64,000 nt of DNA from Spiroplasma clarkii (GCF_002795265.1 NZ_CP024870.1:372001-436000); one strand, 5' to 3'; numbered from the stretch's first letter, positions 10,275 through 21,020 are shown. Numbers and translations: made by a program. Notes: generated by a model from the letters alone, not told the origin.

Positions 10275-10881
10275 GTTTTTAATAGTTACTTGTGAAACTC
10301 AACTTGATTTTTCATACTATCAAAAAGATTTTTTTATAATTGGTGTTGAGAGAGGTTGTTTGGATTTAATTGGTAAGAACATCAAAATGGATTTAGCTGT
10401 CTCTGATTTCGATCAAGTGCTTGCTAGTGAACTAACCCAAATTCAAGAGCAAGCAAAATCATTTGAGAAGTTAGATTGTCAAAAAGATAATCTTGATGGA
10501 ACTTATGCCATTAAAAAAGCTTATGAACTTGGAGCAACTGAGATTGTTTTTGTAGCTAAACCAACAAATCGAGTTGACATGAACCTAACAATTTTAGAAT
10601 ATTGTTACAAGTATCATGTTAAATTTTTAAATGATAATACAGTAGCTTATTGTTTAGGTAAAGGTACTTCAACTTTAAGTTTTGCACAATATCAAGGTTA
10701 TACTTACATAACCTTCTTCCCAGTTCATGAAACTTTATTAACAATTTCTGGATTAAAATACAATATTGAAGACTTGCATTTGTTGCCAAATAGTACAAGA
10801 GCATTTTCAAATGAATTTATTCCAAATACTGCTGGGAAAATAACAACTACAAAACCAGTGCTAGTGATTTTTAACAAATAA
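10264..10881 (+). CDS. thiN: Thiamine pyrophosphokinase
   Basis: 205 residues, similar to ThiN/TPK proteins that make thiamine diphosphate from thiamine and ATP. The N-terminal half has GVERGCLDLI and MDLAVSDFDQV, matching the family's G-D-G-A and GDFDS-type nucleotide motifs, then KDNLDGTYAIKKAYELGATEIV, which matches the K-D-TD---A segment. The C-terminal half is beta-rich (thiamine-binding sandwich). The start is TTG at 10264, inside rpe, with AAAGAAAGG upstream; no ATG or GTG in this frame fits. It is the last gene of the operon, ended by a hairpin. Confidence 0.88.
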   Translation: MKTKFLIVTCETQLDFSYYQKDFFIIGVERGCLDLIGKNIKMDLAVSDFDQVLASELTQIQEQAKSFEKLDCQKDNLDGTYAIKKAYELGATEIVFVAKPTNRVDMNLTILEYCYKYHVKFLNDNTVAYCLGKGTSTLSFAQYQGYTYITFFPVHETLLTISGLKYNIEDLHLLPNSTRAFSNEFIPNTAGKITTTKPVLVIFNK

Positions 10882-10886
10882 AAAAG

Positions 10887-10910
10887 TTCAGCAATGCTGA
10901 ATCTTTCTTT
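10887..10910 (+). terminator. Terminator of the rlmN-thiN operon
   Basis: Perfect arms TTCAGCA / TGCTGAA around one A, followed by TCTTTCTTTT. It also separates thiN from the convergent tRNA gene. Confidence 0.75.
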
Positions 10911-10917
10911 TCAATAA

Positions 10918-11002
10918 TGGTGCCCTCTATCGGAGTCGAACCGATATGAGTTGCCTCGGCAGATTTTGAGTCTGCTGCGTCTACCAATTCCGCCAAGAGG
11001 GC
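10918..11002 (-). tRNA. trnL: tRNA-Leu (CAA), encoded CCA
   Basis: 85-nt class II tRNA on the minus strand. The acceptor 5' strand GCCCTCT pairs with AGAGGGC before ACCA, so CCA is encoded. Anticodon stem GCAGA/TCTGC encloses the loop CTCAAAA, giving anticodon CAA (reads UUG). A short variable arm and GGTTCGACTCC T-arm follow. Confidence 0.96.
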
Positions 11003-11014
11003 AAGTCCTTTTTA

Positions 11015-11020
11015 ATTATA
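11015..11020 (-). promoter_or_regulatory. -10 box of tRNA-Leu
   Basis: TATAAT on the minus strand, 12 nt before the mature tRNA 5' end. Confidence 0.55.
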
Positions 11021-11190
11021 ACTAAATTCTAGAGAAAAACACTAAATTTTTTATGAAAAAATTGTTTTTTTAATAAAATGAGTGGTAATTCGTTTTATTA
11101 TAATGTTAAAATATTATTGTACTATTTTGAAACGTGACAATCATGATTTCAATGTTACCTATTTGATAACACATAAAAAGGGGGACTTTT

Positions 11191-11499
11191 ATGGATACAA
11201 TTACTTACAATGCAATCAACAATGCAGTAACTACTGTTCCGGGTGTAAAGTCACTAGCGAACTATGAATCTCAAGATATTTGAGATTTGGAAACAAAAGA
11301 TATTGCTAAGGCAGTTGAAATTGTTTCTTCAGGTTCAATTCACCGAGTAAAAGTGCATGTGATATTAATGAATGGTTTTAACATTAGAGACGTTGTTAAT
11401 GAAGTTCAAATACGTGTAAAATACGAATTAGAGAAATTAAAACAATTTACAATGTCTTATAGTGTGGATGTTGTAGTTGATGACCTACAAATGATTTAA
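11191..11499 (+). CDS. Asp23/Gls24-family protein
   Basis: 102 residues. It fits the Asp23/Gls24 (DUF322) family seen next to fakA in many Firmicutes: an N-terminal AINNAVTTVPGVKSLA segment, alternating strands with IHRVKVHVILMNGFNIRDVVNEVQ, and a C-terminal helix-strand ending VDVVVDDLQMI. One TGA-encoded Trp occurs in DIWDLE. GGGGGA stands 7 nt before the ATG. The molecular role is not settled; some homologues are membrane-associated or stress-related. A hairpin with a T-run separates it from fakA, so linkage is by read-through. Confidence 0.88.
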
Positions 11500-11523
11500 A
11501 AAAGGCTAAGAATTTCTAAACTG

Positions 11524-11550
11524 GCAAAAAGAGATTTTTGCAATTTTTTT
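11524..11550 (+). terminator. Hairpin terminator or attenuator before fakA
   Basis: GCAAAAA / TTTTTGC arms around GAGA, followed by AATTTTTTT. No separate strong promoter is seen before fakA, so it probably attenuates. Confidence 0.6.
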
Positions 11551-11601
11551 GTACTTGCAAATAAGTTACAAAAAAAACAACAAAATAGAAGGTGACTACA
11601 A

Positions 11602-13254
11602 ATGAAAGAGATACAAACACTAAAAGGTATGATTAATAGTGGTGTAAATAATATTTACAATAATCACCCAAAAATTGACAAGTTAAATGTTTTCCCAGTT
11701 CCTGATGGAGATACTGGAACAAATATGAATTTAACATGTTCAAATGGTTTTAAAGAAATTGAATCAGAAAAGTTTGATTCAATTGGCTCATTAATGTCTA
11801 AGTTTGCAAGAGGTCTAATTATGGGAGCTCGCGGAAACTCAGGAGTGATTTTTTCACAAATTATTAAGGGTTTTGCCAATGGAATGAAAGAAAAAACAGA
11901 TTTGAATTTAGAAACATGGAAATCTGCTTTTGATGAAGCTACAAAAGTTTCATATTCTACAGTTATGAAACCAGTTGAAGGAACAATTTTAACAGTTATT
12001 CGAGAAACTAGTGAATTTGTGAACACAATTACAGATGAAAGCATCGATCCTCGTCAATTTTGAGATCAAGTAACTAAAGCTGCAAATGTTTCTTTAGAAA
12101 ATACACCTAATTTACTTCCTGCCTTAAAAGAAGTTGGAGTTGTTGACAGTGGTGGCTATGGTTTAGTTAAATTCTTTGAAGGAATGCAACATTATGCACA
12201 TAAAGGTAAACCAATTGAAAGATTAAAGAAAATTGAAGAAAATACTGGTGGTAACTTAGACCTTGAAATTGAAGATGAATTTGGCTATTGTACTGAAGCA
12301 ATTGTGATGTTGGATGAAAAGTTCATTGGAGAGTTGAAAGTTGAAAGTGTTCGAAACACTTTTGAACAATATGGAAACACTTCAATTGTTGCAGTTTTAG
12401 ATACAGATATTTTAAAAATCCACACTCATGCTTTATTACCAGGACAAATTTTAACTTACTTACAACAGTTTGGTGAGTTTAAAACAGTTAAAGTTGAAAA
12501 TATGACTTTACAAGCTGAGGTACAAGTTAAACACAAAAATGGTGAGGTAATTAGTGAAGCTAGGAAAACAGAACAAAAACAACGAAAACTAGTTAACCCC
12601 ATTGGAACAATTGCAGTTGTTCGCTCAAAAGGAATGAAAAAATACTTTAAAGATGAGTTAAATATTGATTTTGTAATTGATGGGGGAGAAAAAATGAACC
12701 CCTCAACTAATGACTTTTTAGAGGCAATTCAAACAATTGATGCTAAGGTAGTTTATATTTTCCCAAATGATAGTAATGTTTTATTAGCTGCTAAACAAGC
12801 AAAAGAATTAGAAAAAAAATCAAAAGTGGTAGTGTTAAATACTAAAACTATTCCTGAAGGAATTACTGGTTATTTGAGTCTAGATCCTGAAGAATCACCA
12901 AAGAAAAATGAAACAAATATCACCAGAGCATTAAAAACAGTAACCTCAGTTTCAATTAACAAAGCAGCACGCGATGCTACAATTGATGAGGTTAGCATTA
13001 AAAAAGACCAATATATGATGATGGCAAATAAAAAAGTTACAATTGCTGCTGATTCATTAAAAGACATTTTTAATAAGTCTTTGGTTAAATTTATCACTTC
13101 AAAAACTGAAATCTTAACAATTTTCACAGGAAATGATGCAACTCCTGAAGATGTTAGTGAATTGAGAAAATTATTAGATGAAAAATTTGATGTTGAATAT
13201 GAAATGATTGATGGAGGCCAAGAGGTCTACACATTTATCATAGGAATTGAATAG
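11602..13254 (+). CDS. fakA: Fatty acid kinase subunit A (DhaL/DegV-like)
   Basis: 550 residues. The N-terminal DhaL-type ATP-binding domain has the Asp cluster VPDGDTGTNM (33-42), then GARGNSGVIFSQIIKG and KPVEGTILTVIRE. A middle segment (AEVQVKHKNGEV) joins a C-terminal alpha/beta domain with IDFVIDGGEKMNPS, as in FakA/YloV proteins. With an FakB lipid-binding partner (not in this window) it phosphorylates exogenous fatty acids to acyl-phosphate, the substrate handled by PlsX-type acyl transfer (34488-35492). This suits a mollicute that takes lipids from its host. TGA encodes Trp at 12061-12063. Confidence 0.95.
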
Positions 13255-13264
13255 AATTTAATTA

Positions 13265-13293
13265 AAAACATGTTTTAAAAAACATGTTTTTTT
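13265..13293 (+). terminator. Terminator after fakA
   Basis: AAAACATG / CATGTTTT arms and seven T. Confidence 0.75.
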
Positions 13294-13305
13294 GATTCTT
13301 GGTTT

Positions 13306-13330
13306 AAAAAAAGTCCCTTTAGTAGGGACT
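13306..13330 (-). terminator. Terminator of rpmB
   Basis: On the minus strand AGTCCC / GGGACT arms are followed by TTTTTTT, directly after the rpmB stop. Confidence 0.75.
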
Positions 13331-13336
13331 ATTGTT

Positions 13337-13537
13337 TTATTTAACAATTGCATTGTTTTTTTTCAAAGTTCTTAATGTCCTTGCAGATACTTTCATGGTC
13401 ATAACTTTACCATTTTCATCCATAACTTGAACTTTTTGAAGGTTAAGGTTTCATTTTCTTTTTGTTGAATTCAAAGCATGTGATCTTGAATTCCCAGATA
13501 ATGGTCCTTTTCCAGTTAAATCGTCTTTTCTAGCCAT
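13337..13537 (-). CDS. rpmB: 50S ribosomal protein L28
   Basis: 66 residues. The sequence starts [16 protein letters not shown], continues [19 protein letters not shown] with Trp encoded by TGA, and ends [17 protein letters not shown], the expected L28 pattern. AGAGGTGA precedes the ATG, and a TATAAT lies further upstream on the minus strand. It is a single-gene unit convergent with fakA. The Cys pairs of zinc-binding L28 versions are absent. Confidence 0.95.
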
Positions 13538-13640
13538 ATAATTCACCTCTAACCAAATTATAATATAATAAATCACTGGCAATTACAATAGCATATTGCA
13601 ATTATTTTAATCAATGACCATCAATTCTATATGATAATGT

Positions 13641-14414
13641 CTACTCTTCTTTAATTAAATTTGGTGTTTCCTTTTTTTCAAAAGGCACATACTGGTCCAA
13701 ATTAAAGAAATTATCATGAACAATTTTAGGTAAGTCTGAGAAACCACAACTCTCCTGATTGCCTTTTATAACTACTCATCCTGAGCTTTTAAAACGCTTA
13801 AATAGACGAGCATTTTCAAAACTATATGCTCTAAAAACTGCTAGTTTACGGTGACTACTTTCTTGAACCCTAACTTTTGTCCATTTCTTTTTAAATCTTT
13901 TTTGCTGAAATTGAAAGATATGATTTGCAGAAGGAGCAGATCATCTTTCTGTTAATTTAAAGCTTATATACTCTGATTTTTCAGAGTTTTCTTGTAAATA
14001 AATCTCAAACCGAGCTATTGCTTCTTTTTTGCTGTAAAATTTGTATGGTTTAAGCATATTTGTATAAATACATAGTGGTATAAGCAAAAGTCCAAATGAA
14101 AGGACAAACCCAATAGAATTTAAAATCATAAAAGCTGTATAAAACTCATGATCCTTTGGTCAAAAAAAGCAAAGTCCAATATATATAGCAACAATTAATA
14201 GAAAATTAATGTAAATACTTTGAAAAATATAGAACTTATCTTTTTTCAACAGGAAAGAAAATTGTTCAAAATTAATTATGTTATCAAAGTATGTCTCTTG
14301 ATATTCAATCTTATATTTATAAAATATTATAGTTGTCAATCATGCTGCTAATGCTAAGCCCAACATGGGGAATAAAAGTGCAAAAGTAACAACTATATGA
14401 GAAAGCATCTCCAT
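13641..14414 (-). CDS. Membrane protein of unknown function
   Basis: 257 residues with three TGA-encoded Trp. Two hydrophobic helices lie near the N-terminus (FALLFPMLGLALAAW, then a charged loop, then NFLLIVAIYIGLCFFW), and a third apolar region reads ILNSIGFVLSFGLLLIPL. The C-terminal half is soluble and basic (QQKRFKKKWTKVRVQ). The start has AAGGAGG 6 nt upstream. It follows the 143-residue gene by 19 nt in the same direction, so the two form an operon. Family not recognised; the layout is a membrane anchor with a cytoplasmic basic domain. Confidence 0.75.
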
Positions 14415-14433
14415 ATTTTCCCTCCTTAAATTT

Positions 14434-14865
14434 TTATGTTAGTCAATAGTATGATAAAACTCAGGTTAATATTTGTGTAATTCCAATTGCAACCCCAGCT
14501 AGTGTAGGTGTTATTCAGGTTTTTGCTGTCACAGTACCATACAAAGCTTTCAATATAAGACTTCCTGTTTTTGCAAGTGTTCGACCTGCAGCAAATGCAA
14601 GACTAAAAGCATTACCACCTTTTTCTCATTTGTTGGCTTCTTTATCATAAGCCAATAAACTTGTCAAATCATCTGCATTCTCATATTCGGCAAGCTGTTT
14701 ATTATATTCTAAACTAAATGCAGAATTATTTTCTTGAACATATGCAATGGCTTCTTCAAGGTTGGCATTGATCTTTTTAAGATCTATGATTAATTTTTGA
14801 GATTCTTCCATTGCAATTTTTAGTCATTCTTGGTTTTCAAGAACAATGTCAATGGAATTAAACAT
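14434..14865 (-). CDS. Small helical protein with C-terminal membrane segments
   Basis: 143 residues. The first 80 are helical and heptad-like (LKKINANLEEAIAYVQ and LEYNKQLAEYENADDL). They are followed by two apolar stretches, AFSLAFAAGRTLAKTGSLI and ITPTLAGVAIGITQILTWVLSY, so the protein is probably tail-anchored. Four TGA codons encode Trp. The ATG has no clear ribosome-binding site, which lowers certainty of the exact start. It is the first gene of the unit with the 257-residue membrane protein. Unknown function. A small WXG100-like or toxin-chaperone pair is conceivable but not supported by motifs. Confidence 0.65.
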
Positions 14866-15221
14866 TTTAGTTTTATATGACTCTGCTTTTAAAAATGATA
14901 GAGAAGCATTTTTAAAAGGTTTTGGCTATTTGTTTTTTAAATTTAAAAAGTTACTCATTCATCAATAACTTACAATTTAAGTTTATATGAAAAAAACAGT
15001 TATTACAACACTGTTAGCAAACAAATAAGTTAAAAAACATCTAATTTATATCATTATATTTTCATACTTGTGAAAGAAAAGACTTAACTAAGTCTTTTTT
15101 GAACTTGCACATTTTATAATGATTCTTTTTACACCTTGATTAAAAACTTAGAAATTATAATTTTATCTGATTTTTTAGCTGCATATATATATAATTAAAG
15201 TAGTGTACAGGGGAATTAACA
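14866..15221. other. Intergenic region with an orphan hairpin
   Basis: 355 bp between two divergent genes. It holds a strong terminator-like hairpin (15077-15100) with no coding gene to terminate, and TATAAT boxes near 15113 and 15158 that could serve the permease gene. Confidence 0.6.
15077..15100 (+). terminator. Orphan terminator hairpin
   Basis: AAAAGACTTA / TAAGTCTTTT arms with six T on the plus strand. No plus-strand gene lies upstream, so it may end a small RNA. Confidence 0.5.
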
Positions 15222-18200
15222 GTGAAACAGATTGGTAAATCATATATCAAATTATTTATAAAATCCTGAATTGAAACTTTAGGAACCATTTTGTTTTTAA
15301 TGATTTTTACGATGATTATTTTAGGGATGTTAGCTACTCCTTTGCAATTATCATTGCATGCAGCAAGTGTTAAAAGACAAACTAACACTTGAAGTCAACA
15401 AAATCTAACTCCTTTTACTTTAAGTGATGAGTTTGCCAAACAAGTAATTTATGATGGTAAAGAACATAGAATTGATTATGGAGTTGTGGTTGAAGCAATT
15501 TCTGGAGGTTGATTTACTGAAACAACTAAGAATATTATTGATGACTATGCCAAAATTGAAGCTGAAAAAACTCAAGCTTTTCAACCTGAGATTAAACCTG
15601 AGGTTTTATTAGAAATCAAAACCATTGAAATTATTAAAAGATTTGTTTCCTTTGCTAGATTTAATGGACCAGAAAGAGAAATGCGTTTAGGATTAAATTC
15701 CCAAGAACCTGAAGATCCAGATGAGTGTACCTATCGAGATGTTCGAGATGATGATGTAGTGACAATTAAAGTCAAAGACTTTTTTAAACAAGAAGTTCAA
15801 AAAATGTTTGTTAAAGAAAACTTGTCAAATAATGTCTTTTGATTAATTCATCGTCGTATTTTAAAGTTAATCAATGAGCATGAACCAGATTTTCACTATA
15901 ATGTTTTTTCAAAAACCCAAGCTATAATTAACCAAGGTAGTGCAGTTTATAACTATGTGATTGAGTCAGATAAATCAGTTATGACAAGCACAACTGATGC
16001 AGATTTAAACAACTTAATTGTTCGTCAAGGAGCTCAATCATTAAAAGCTGTTACTCCTGGTGATGGAATTGAGGCTGGAAAACCACCAGTTGAAATTTAT
16101 ATCAATGATCTTTTTTTAAGAGCTCAAAACAAAAAAATTGGTGATGTTATAATAGTCTCTTTGCCAGTTAGTTTTGGAGGCAATGCAGTTTCAGTTCGCT
16201 TTAAAATTATGGGAGTTGCTGAAAAATATTCAACTTTAACACCTCAAAATTCAAGTATTTTACAATCAGTTGAAAACTTTGGTCAAATTTTTGTTAATCC
16301 AACTTTCTTTAGTTATAAAAATTACTATGAAAAAGTTTTACCTAGTGACTTTCAATTTAATCATGAAGCTAGCTTCAATTACCAAGATGCTTTTGTGCAA
16401 AACTCAAAGTATAATATCAACGATTACTTCACCCCCACAACTCGCAACAATAATTTAGCATTAAACAATGTTGGGGTAAGTGTTTATCGTGGATTTAGTG
16501 AACACTGACGAATCAGTGAACTTACAAACCTTACAATTATGACCTGAGTCTTTTCAATTATTGGGGGAATTTTATTTGTCTTAGCATTCTTCTTTATTAC
16601 TTTTGTCTTGAAAAAAGAAATAAATAGTACTAGAAAGCAACTGGGAGTATTTAAATCCTTAGGTTATACCACGAAAGAACTGACTTGAGTGTTTTCAGTT
16701 AAGACCTTTTTAACAATGTTTGTAGCAATTTTTTTAGGATATTTATTATCAATTCCTTTTCAAATTAATGCAGCTACTAAGGTTTATGCTGGAACAGTAA
16801 TATTTGATTACCAAGTTATTTACACAAACCCAGTCTTTTTAGTGGTAATTGGACTTGTAGTGCCACTACTTTTTGCAATAATGTCTTACATTATTATCTT
16901 TAAGTACTTAAATGAAAGTGCTTTAAACTTATTATCATCAGGACCAAAAGATAAAAAAAGAACTTGACTAATTGTTTTATTTTACACAGCCTTTCCAGTA
17001 GCATTACCTTTTGTATTTTTAAATTGGATTTTAATGAAGTCATTTAAATCCAAAAATATTTGCTTTACTTACCGAATGCAAGATGCCTTTATTTCTAAAG
17101 GTAAAGGTAAGTACTTACTAGTAATGCTACTGGTTGGTTTTACTTCATTTCTCTTTACCATTCAGTTAAGAGCAATGCCAATTTTACAAGGAGTAATTAA
17201 TGGGGCCTTTAACATGTATAACCCTGATGTTGACCATTTTTATGGTTTTGCAGAAGTTAGTCGTTTAAGTTATGAAGGTAAAGTTACTACAAACCTAACA
17301 ACACGTTACCCAAATATTAATTATCTTGATTACAGCAATTATGGTAGTGTCGAAAATTACATCAAAAATGTTGGTGAAAATCATTTTAAAGATTATCAAA
17401 AAATTCATGAATTAGTAACTAAAGTTGCAGAAATTAGAGATAGACTTATTGCTAGCCCTATTTTGGTAGCACAACCTCAATTAAAAGAAATGTTACCAAT
17501 TGCTATGAATGTATTGACATTGTTTTATTCACTAGATTATATTCAAGATTTAGATGAGGTTTCTGCATTAAATTTTATTTTGGGATTAATGACCCCAGGG
17601 CAAGCTGATGTAATAATTGAGGAAATGAAAAACAACAATAACATTTACAATTTAAAAAATGATGAAGCAGACCCAGTTAGAAACTCAGGATTATGATTAA
17701 GCGATGTTGGTAGATATTTATGTGTTTCAACTGCCTCAGCAAGTTATACAGATTGTGGAGATGTTGAAAAATACCAAAACTATATAATTGATGGAGGAAT
17801 TGACTTTAATGGAGATTCAACTTCAACCCCTGGAGGGGGTTCTGGAGGAACTGGTGAAACCATTCAAAACTTCATCAATTCAGTTTTCACAAGTTGAATC
17901 TCAGAATTTATGACTCGTGATTTCACAACAGATCAATTCATTGCAACAAACTCAGTACTTTACAATAAAGAAACAGATTTACTAGCTTCAAATGTAGGTT
18001 ACTTTGTTGAAGGAAATTCAGATATTGATTTAGAGTCATCAACGTTATCATTATTTGATAGTTCAGGAGAATATGGTAGTGTTAGAAATGGTTATAATTT
18101 CTCAGGAATTTCTGACCAACAAATTACAAGTTTAAAAACCAATAGCGCTACAAATTTACCAGTTATAATTTCTGCAAGATTGGCAAGGTTATTAAACAAA

Positions 18201-19124
18201 ACCACTGGAGATAATTTTGAAATAACTGTGGGTCGTCGAGGTTTGATTACTCAGCCTGTACAGATAATCGCTATTAATGAAAATGATAACATGACCCAAT
18301 CGATTTATGCAGATTACCAGTCATTTATGTCTAAAAATGCTGATGAACAAATTCAAAAGGACTTACATTTCACTGAAATTATAAGTCAATCAAAAAGCTT
18401 TGTGGGAAAATTAGATTTATCAAAACTTGAAAATCTAGCAAGGATGTTTAAAAATAATGTTCGAGCAACTGCTCTAACTACAAGTGTGGGGAGCAATGCT
18501 GAAAATTATTTAGGACCTGTTTTAGATATTTATTTAAAAAATATCAAGAGTCTAGATTATGATCTTTCTTCAATTCCAGGTTTACAAGAAGCTTTAAACC
18601 GAATTGATGCTGAAGTTATTAAAGAACCAGATCAAGTATTAAATTACTTTATAAATGCCAATCCACTAAATGGAAACATAATGGTGTTACCAATTATTAA
18701 ACAAGCAATTAATATGATGATGGACCAAGTCCAAAGGTCATTGTTTATGTATATTGCCATTGACATTGTCTTGATGATTATCTTATTAGTAGTTATTATG
18801 AATATTGTAGTTAATGACTCAATTAACATCATTACTTTAATGAGATCAATTGGTTATACAGATCAAAAAATCAACTGAATGGTTATGGGACGGTATGTTG
18901 TTGGTTCAATCTTAGTCTTTATTTTCTCATACATAGCTTCAATGGTTTTATGAGAAGTCGTCAAGTATATTGTCTGGAATAATTTTAAAATGTTAATAAT
19001 TATCCCAACTGTACCTTGAATTCCATTTGTATCATTCTTTGCCATTGCTGCAATTATGTTTTGTGGTTGACTTGCAGCAATGTATCAAATTAAAAACAGA
19101 CCATTGACTTATTTAATGACATAG
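15222..19124 (+). CDS. Large FtsX-like ABC transporter permease
   Basis: 1300 residues with many TGA-encoded Trp. One N-terminal helix (ILFLMIFTMIILGML) is followed by a large extracytoplasmic domain. Then come three helices of a first FtsX-type core (TWVFSIIGGILFVLAFFFITF; EINSTRKQLGVFKSLGY; VVIGLVVPLLFAIMSY). A further helix and a second extracytoplasmic domain with a Gly/Ser/Thr linker (TPGGGSGGTGE) precede a C-terminal core (YIAIDIVLMIILLVVIMNI with INIITLMRSIGYT). This is the MacB/LolE-like architecture common in mollicutes. The GTG start has AGGGGA 8 nt upstream. No ATPase gene is adjacent, so it must pair with one elsewhere. Substrate unknown. Confidence 0.9.
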
Positions 19125-19164
19125 TTTGTGTAAAAGGTAAGTCAACAAGGAAGGAAGAGAAATT

Positions 19165-19359
19165 ATGGAAACTAAACAAATTTGTTGCCCAGGAGGGGCA
19201 CATAATTGTTTTACATGTCGGGTATGTAGCGGTTCATTTCATGGCTGCCAAAGTTGTTTAAAATGTATTGGTTGTCAAGTTTGTTTATCAAAACAATGTC
19301 CTTGTTGTTCAAAAGGAAGTACCCGACAACAAGAGAATAAACAAAAGTACAATAAATAG
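19165..19359 (+). CDS. Cys-rich mini-protein with CxxC ladders
   Basis: 64 residues, 13 of them Cys. Cysteines are spaced in ladders: CxxCxxC (NCFTCRVC) and CxxCxxCxxCxxC (GCQSCLKCIGCQVC), flanked by CC and CPCC. The C-terminal 16 residues are polar and basic. There is no signal peptide or membrane helix. AAGGAAGGAAGAG precedes the ATG and the start follows the permease stop by 40 nt, so it is expressed and probably co-transcribed. Such density suggests metal binding (zinc or copper) or a compact cluster fold, but no named family is recognised. It differs from classical metallothioneins, in which CxC is common. Confidence 0.8.
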   Translation: METKQICCPGGAHNCFTCRVCSGSFHGCQSCLKCIGCQVCLSKQCPCCSKGSTRQQENKQKYNK

Positions 19360-19420
19360 AGGGAAACTGACATTTACAATAGATATTTTGTTAATATCTT
19401 TTTAAGGATTGGTGTATCAA

Positions 19421-20089
19421 ATGGAAATAAAAACTTTTTCAAATCAGGATTTTTATGAAACAAATGCTTACTTGATAGTCAAAGATAAAAAAGCAATTTT
19501 AATTGATTGTGCAAATCAAGCAAGTGAAATTTTAAAGTATTTGCAAACAAATAAAATAGAGTTAACTCATATTTTAATAACTCATGGTCACTACAACCAT
19601 ATCCTTGGTTTAGAAGTTATTAAAGAACAGTTTGCCTCTGCTGCAGTTTTTATTGGTCAAAGAGACATCATTTGTTTATATGATTGTCGAGCTAATTTAA
19701 GTTATAAAACTGGAGCAGAATGAGAAATCAAAAATGAAGTTGAAAATGTTGTACCCATTACAAAAGATTCACTAATAAATATTGATGGAATTGAATTTAG
19801 ACTTGATTTAATTGGTGGTTATACTAGAGGGTCAATTATTTATAAATTGATGGCTGAAAATATGATTTTTTGTGGAGACACCATCTATAGAACTGGACTT
19901 GACCACCATTGAACTGATTTGAAAAAATGTCCAAACCGAAAGTTAAAAAAATCAATTAGGTTTATTTACAAAAACTTTAATGATGATTGTTTAATTTTTC
20001 CTGGACATGGTGAAGCTGGGTTTACACTTGGTGAAGTTAAAAATAATAACATCATTGCAAATAAATTAGCAAAATATGTAAGTAAATAA
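19421..20089 (+). CDS. Metallo-beta-lactamase-fold hydrolase (glyoxalase II-like)
   Basis: 222 residues. The fold is recognisable from ETNAYLIV, AILIDCA, the metal motif THGHYNHILG, MIFCGDTIYRTG and LIFPGHGEAG. The canonical motif is HxHxDH; here the Asp is Asn (HGHYNH), which would weaken metal site 2. The ATG at 19421 is chosen over upstream TTG and GTG codons because the family core starts right after it. Two TGA codons encode Trp. It probably acts on thioesters or a related cytoplasmic substrate, but the D-to-N change leaves activity open. Confidence 0.88.
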
Positions 20090-20119
20090 AAACCCAAAAA
20101 CATTTGTTTTTGGGTTTTT
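20087..20119. terminator. Bidirectional terminator
   Basis: 13-bp arms AAAACCCAAAAAC / GTTTTTGGGTTTT around ATTT, between the convergent MBL-fold and GNAT genes. T-runs occur on both strands. Confidence 0.85.
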
Positions 20120-20609
20120 AAATTGTATAGACCATGTCATATCAAACTAGGTCTGCAAATTTTGATTTAGAAACTCCTTCATTTACAAAACCAAATTTTT
20201 CATAGAACTTAATTAACTTTTCTTCACAGGTTAAAGAAACTAATTGTTTTTTTAAACTTTTAGCTAATTTTAAAAACTTGGTTAAAAGTTCAGAGCCAAT
20301 TTTATACTGTTGGTATTTTGGTGCTATTGCCAAACCAACAATACAGAAGTTGGGGTCGCTAGGTGAATTTGGTTTTGTACTAAAAAAATATTCATCGGAT
20401 AAATATCTTTCTGGTGAGCTTATGCCAACCACAAATCCAATAACTTGATTGTTTTCGTTTCGAGCAACAATCATTGAATCACTAATTTTTTTAATACGTT
20501 CTTCATATGAAACCTTACTTAATGTTTCATTAATTGGGAATGCAGTTATTTCAACTTGATAAAGATCATCTAAATCTGTTAACTTTGGATTATCAAAGGT
20601 TATTCTCAT
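20118..20609 (-). CDS. GNAT-family N-acetyltransferase
   Basis: 163 residues. Motif A of the fold is CIVGLAIAPKYQQYKIGSELL, a slightly degenerate Q-x-x-G-x-G/A acetyl-CoA loop, followed by the motif B region LISLTCEE-like strand and FYEKFGFVNEG. The ATG at 20609 is preferred to one five codons upstream because GAAAGGA lies at proper distance. A TGA-encoded Trp near the C-terminus extends the product to VYTI. The substrate is unknown; N-terminal protein or small-amine acetylation are both possible. Confidence 0.88.
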
Positions 20610-21020
20610 AAATGTCCTTTCCATAACACTTATATCTTAACAAATAATTAGAGTGATAGCAAACTTCTGAATAGAAGGGTTATTTGTAAAATTTTTCATT
20701 TTTTTGCAGATTAATTATAAAAAGGAAGAATTATTGGCATCATTAATTTCCGTGATAAAATATTATTACCTGCATGTTAAGTGTAGGGGATCTAATTTAG
20801 GTTATCTAACATCACATAATCAATAATATAGGCCTTGCCCAAAAACTAAGTTTAACATAAAAGAAGTGTTCAGCAAAATTAGGAATTCCTTTCAGGAGAG
20901 GAAGGTTTAAATTAAGTTTATTACGTAAAATTGCTATATAATAAAACTATGGATGATTTTCAATGTATTAACTAATTTTGTCAAGATAATGAGAGTAATG
21001 AGAATATTAATGGAGGATTT
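20610..21020. other. Intergenic region, no gene seen
   Basis: About 400 bp between divergent units. It contains a -10 box for the ABC operon near 20937 and a palindromic AGGAATTCCT. No ORF with a ribosome-binding site and no recognisable RNA was found. Confidence 0.55.
20937..20942 (+). promoter_or_regulatory. -10 box of the ABC transporter operon
   Basis: TATAAT about 80 nt before the permease ATG. The -35 is unclear. Confidence 0.45.
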
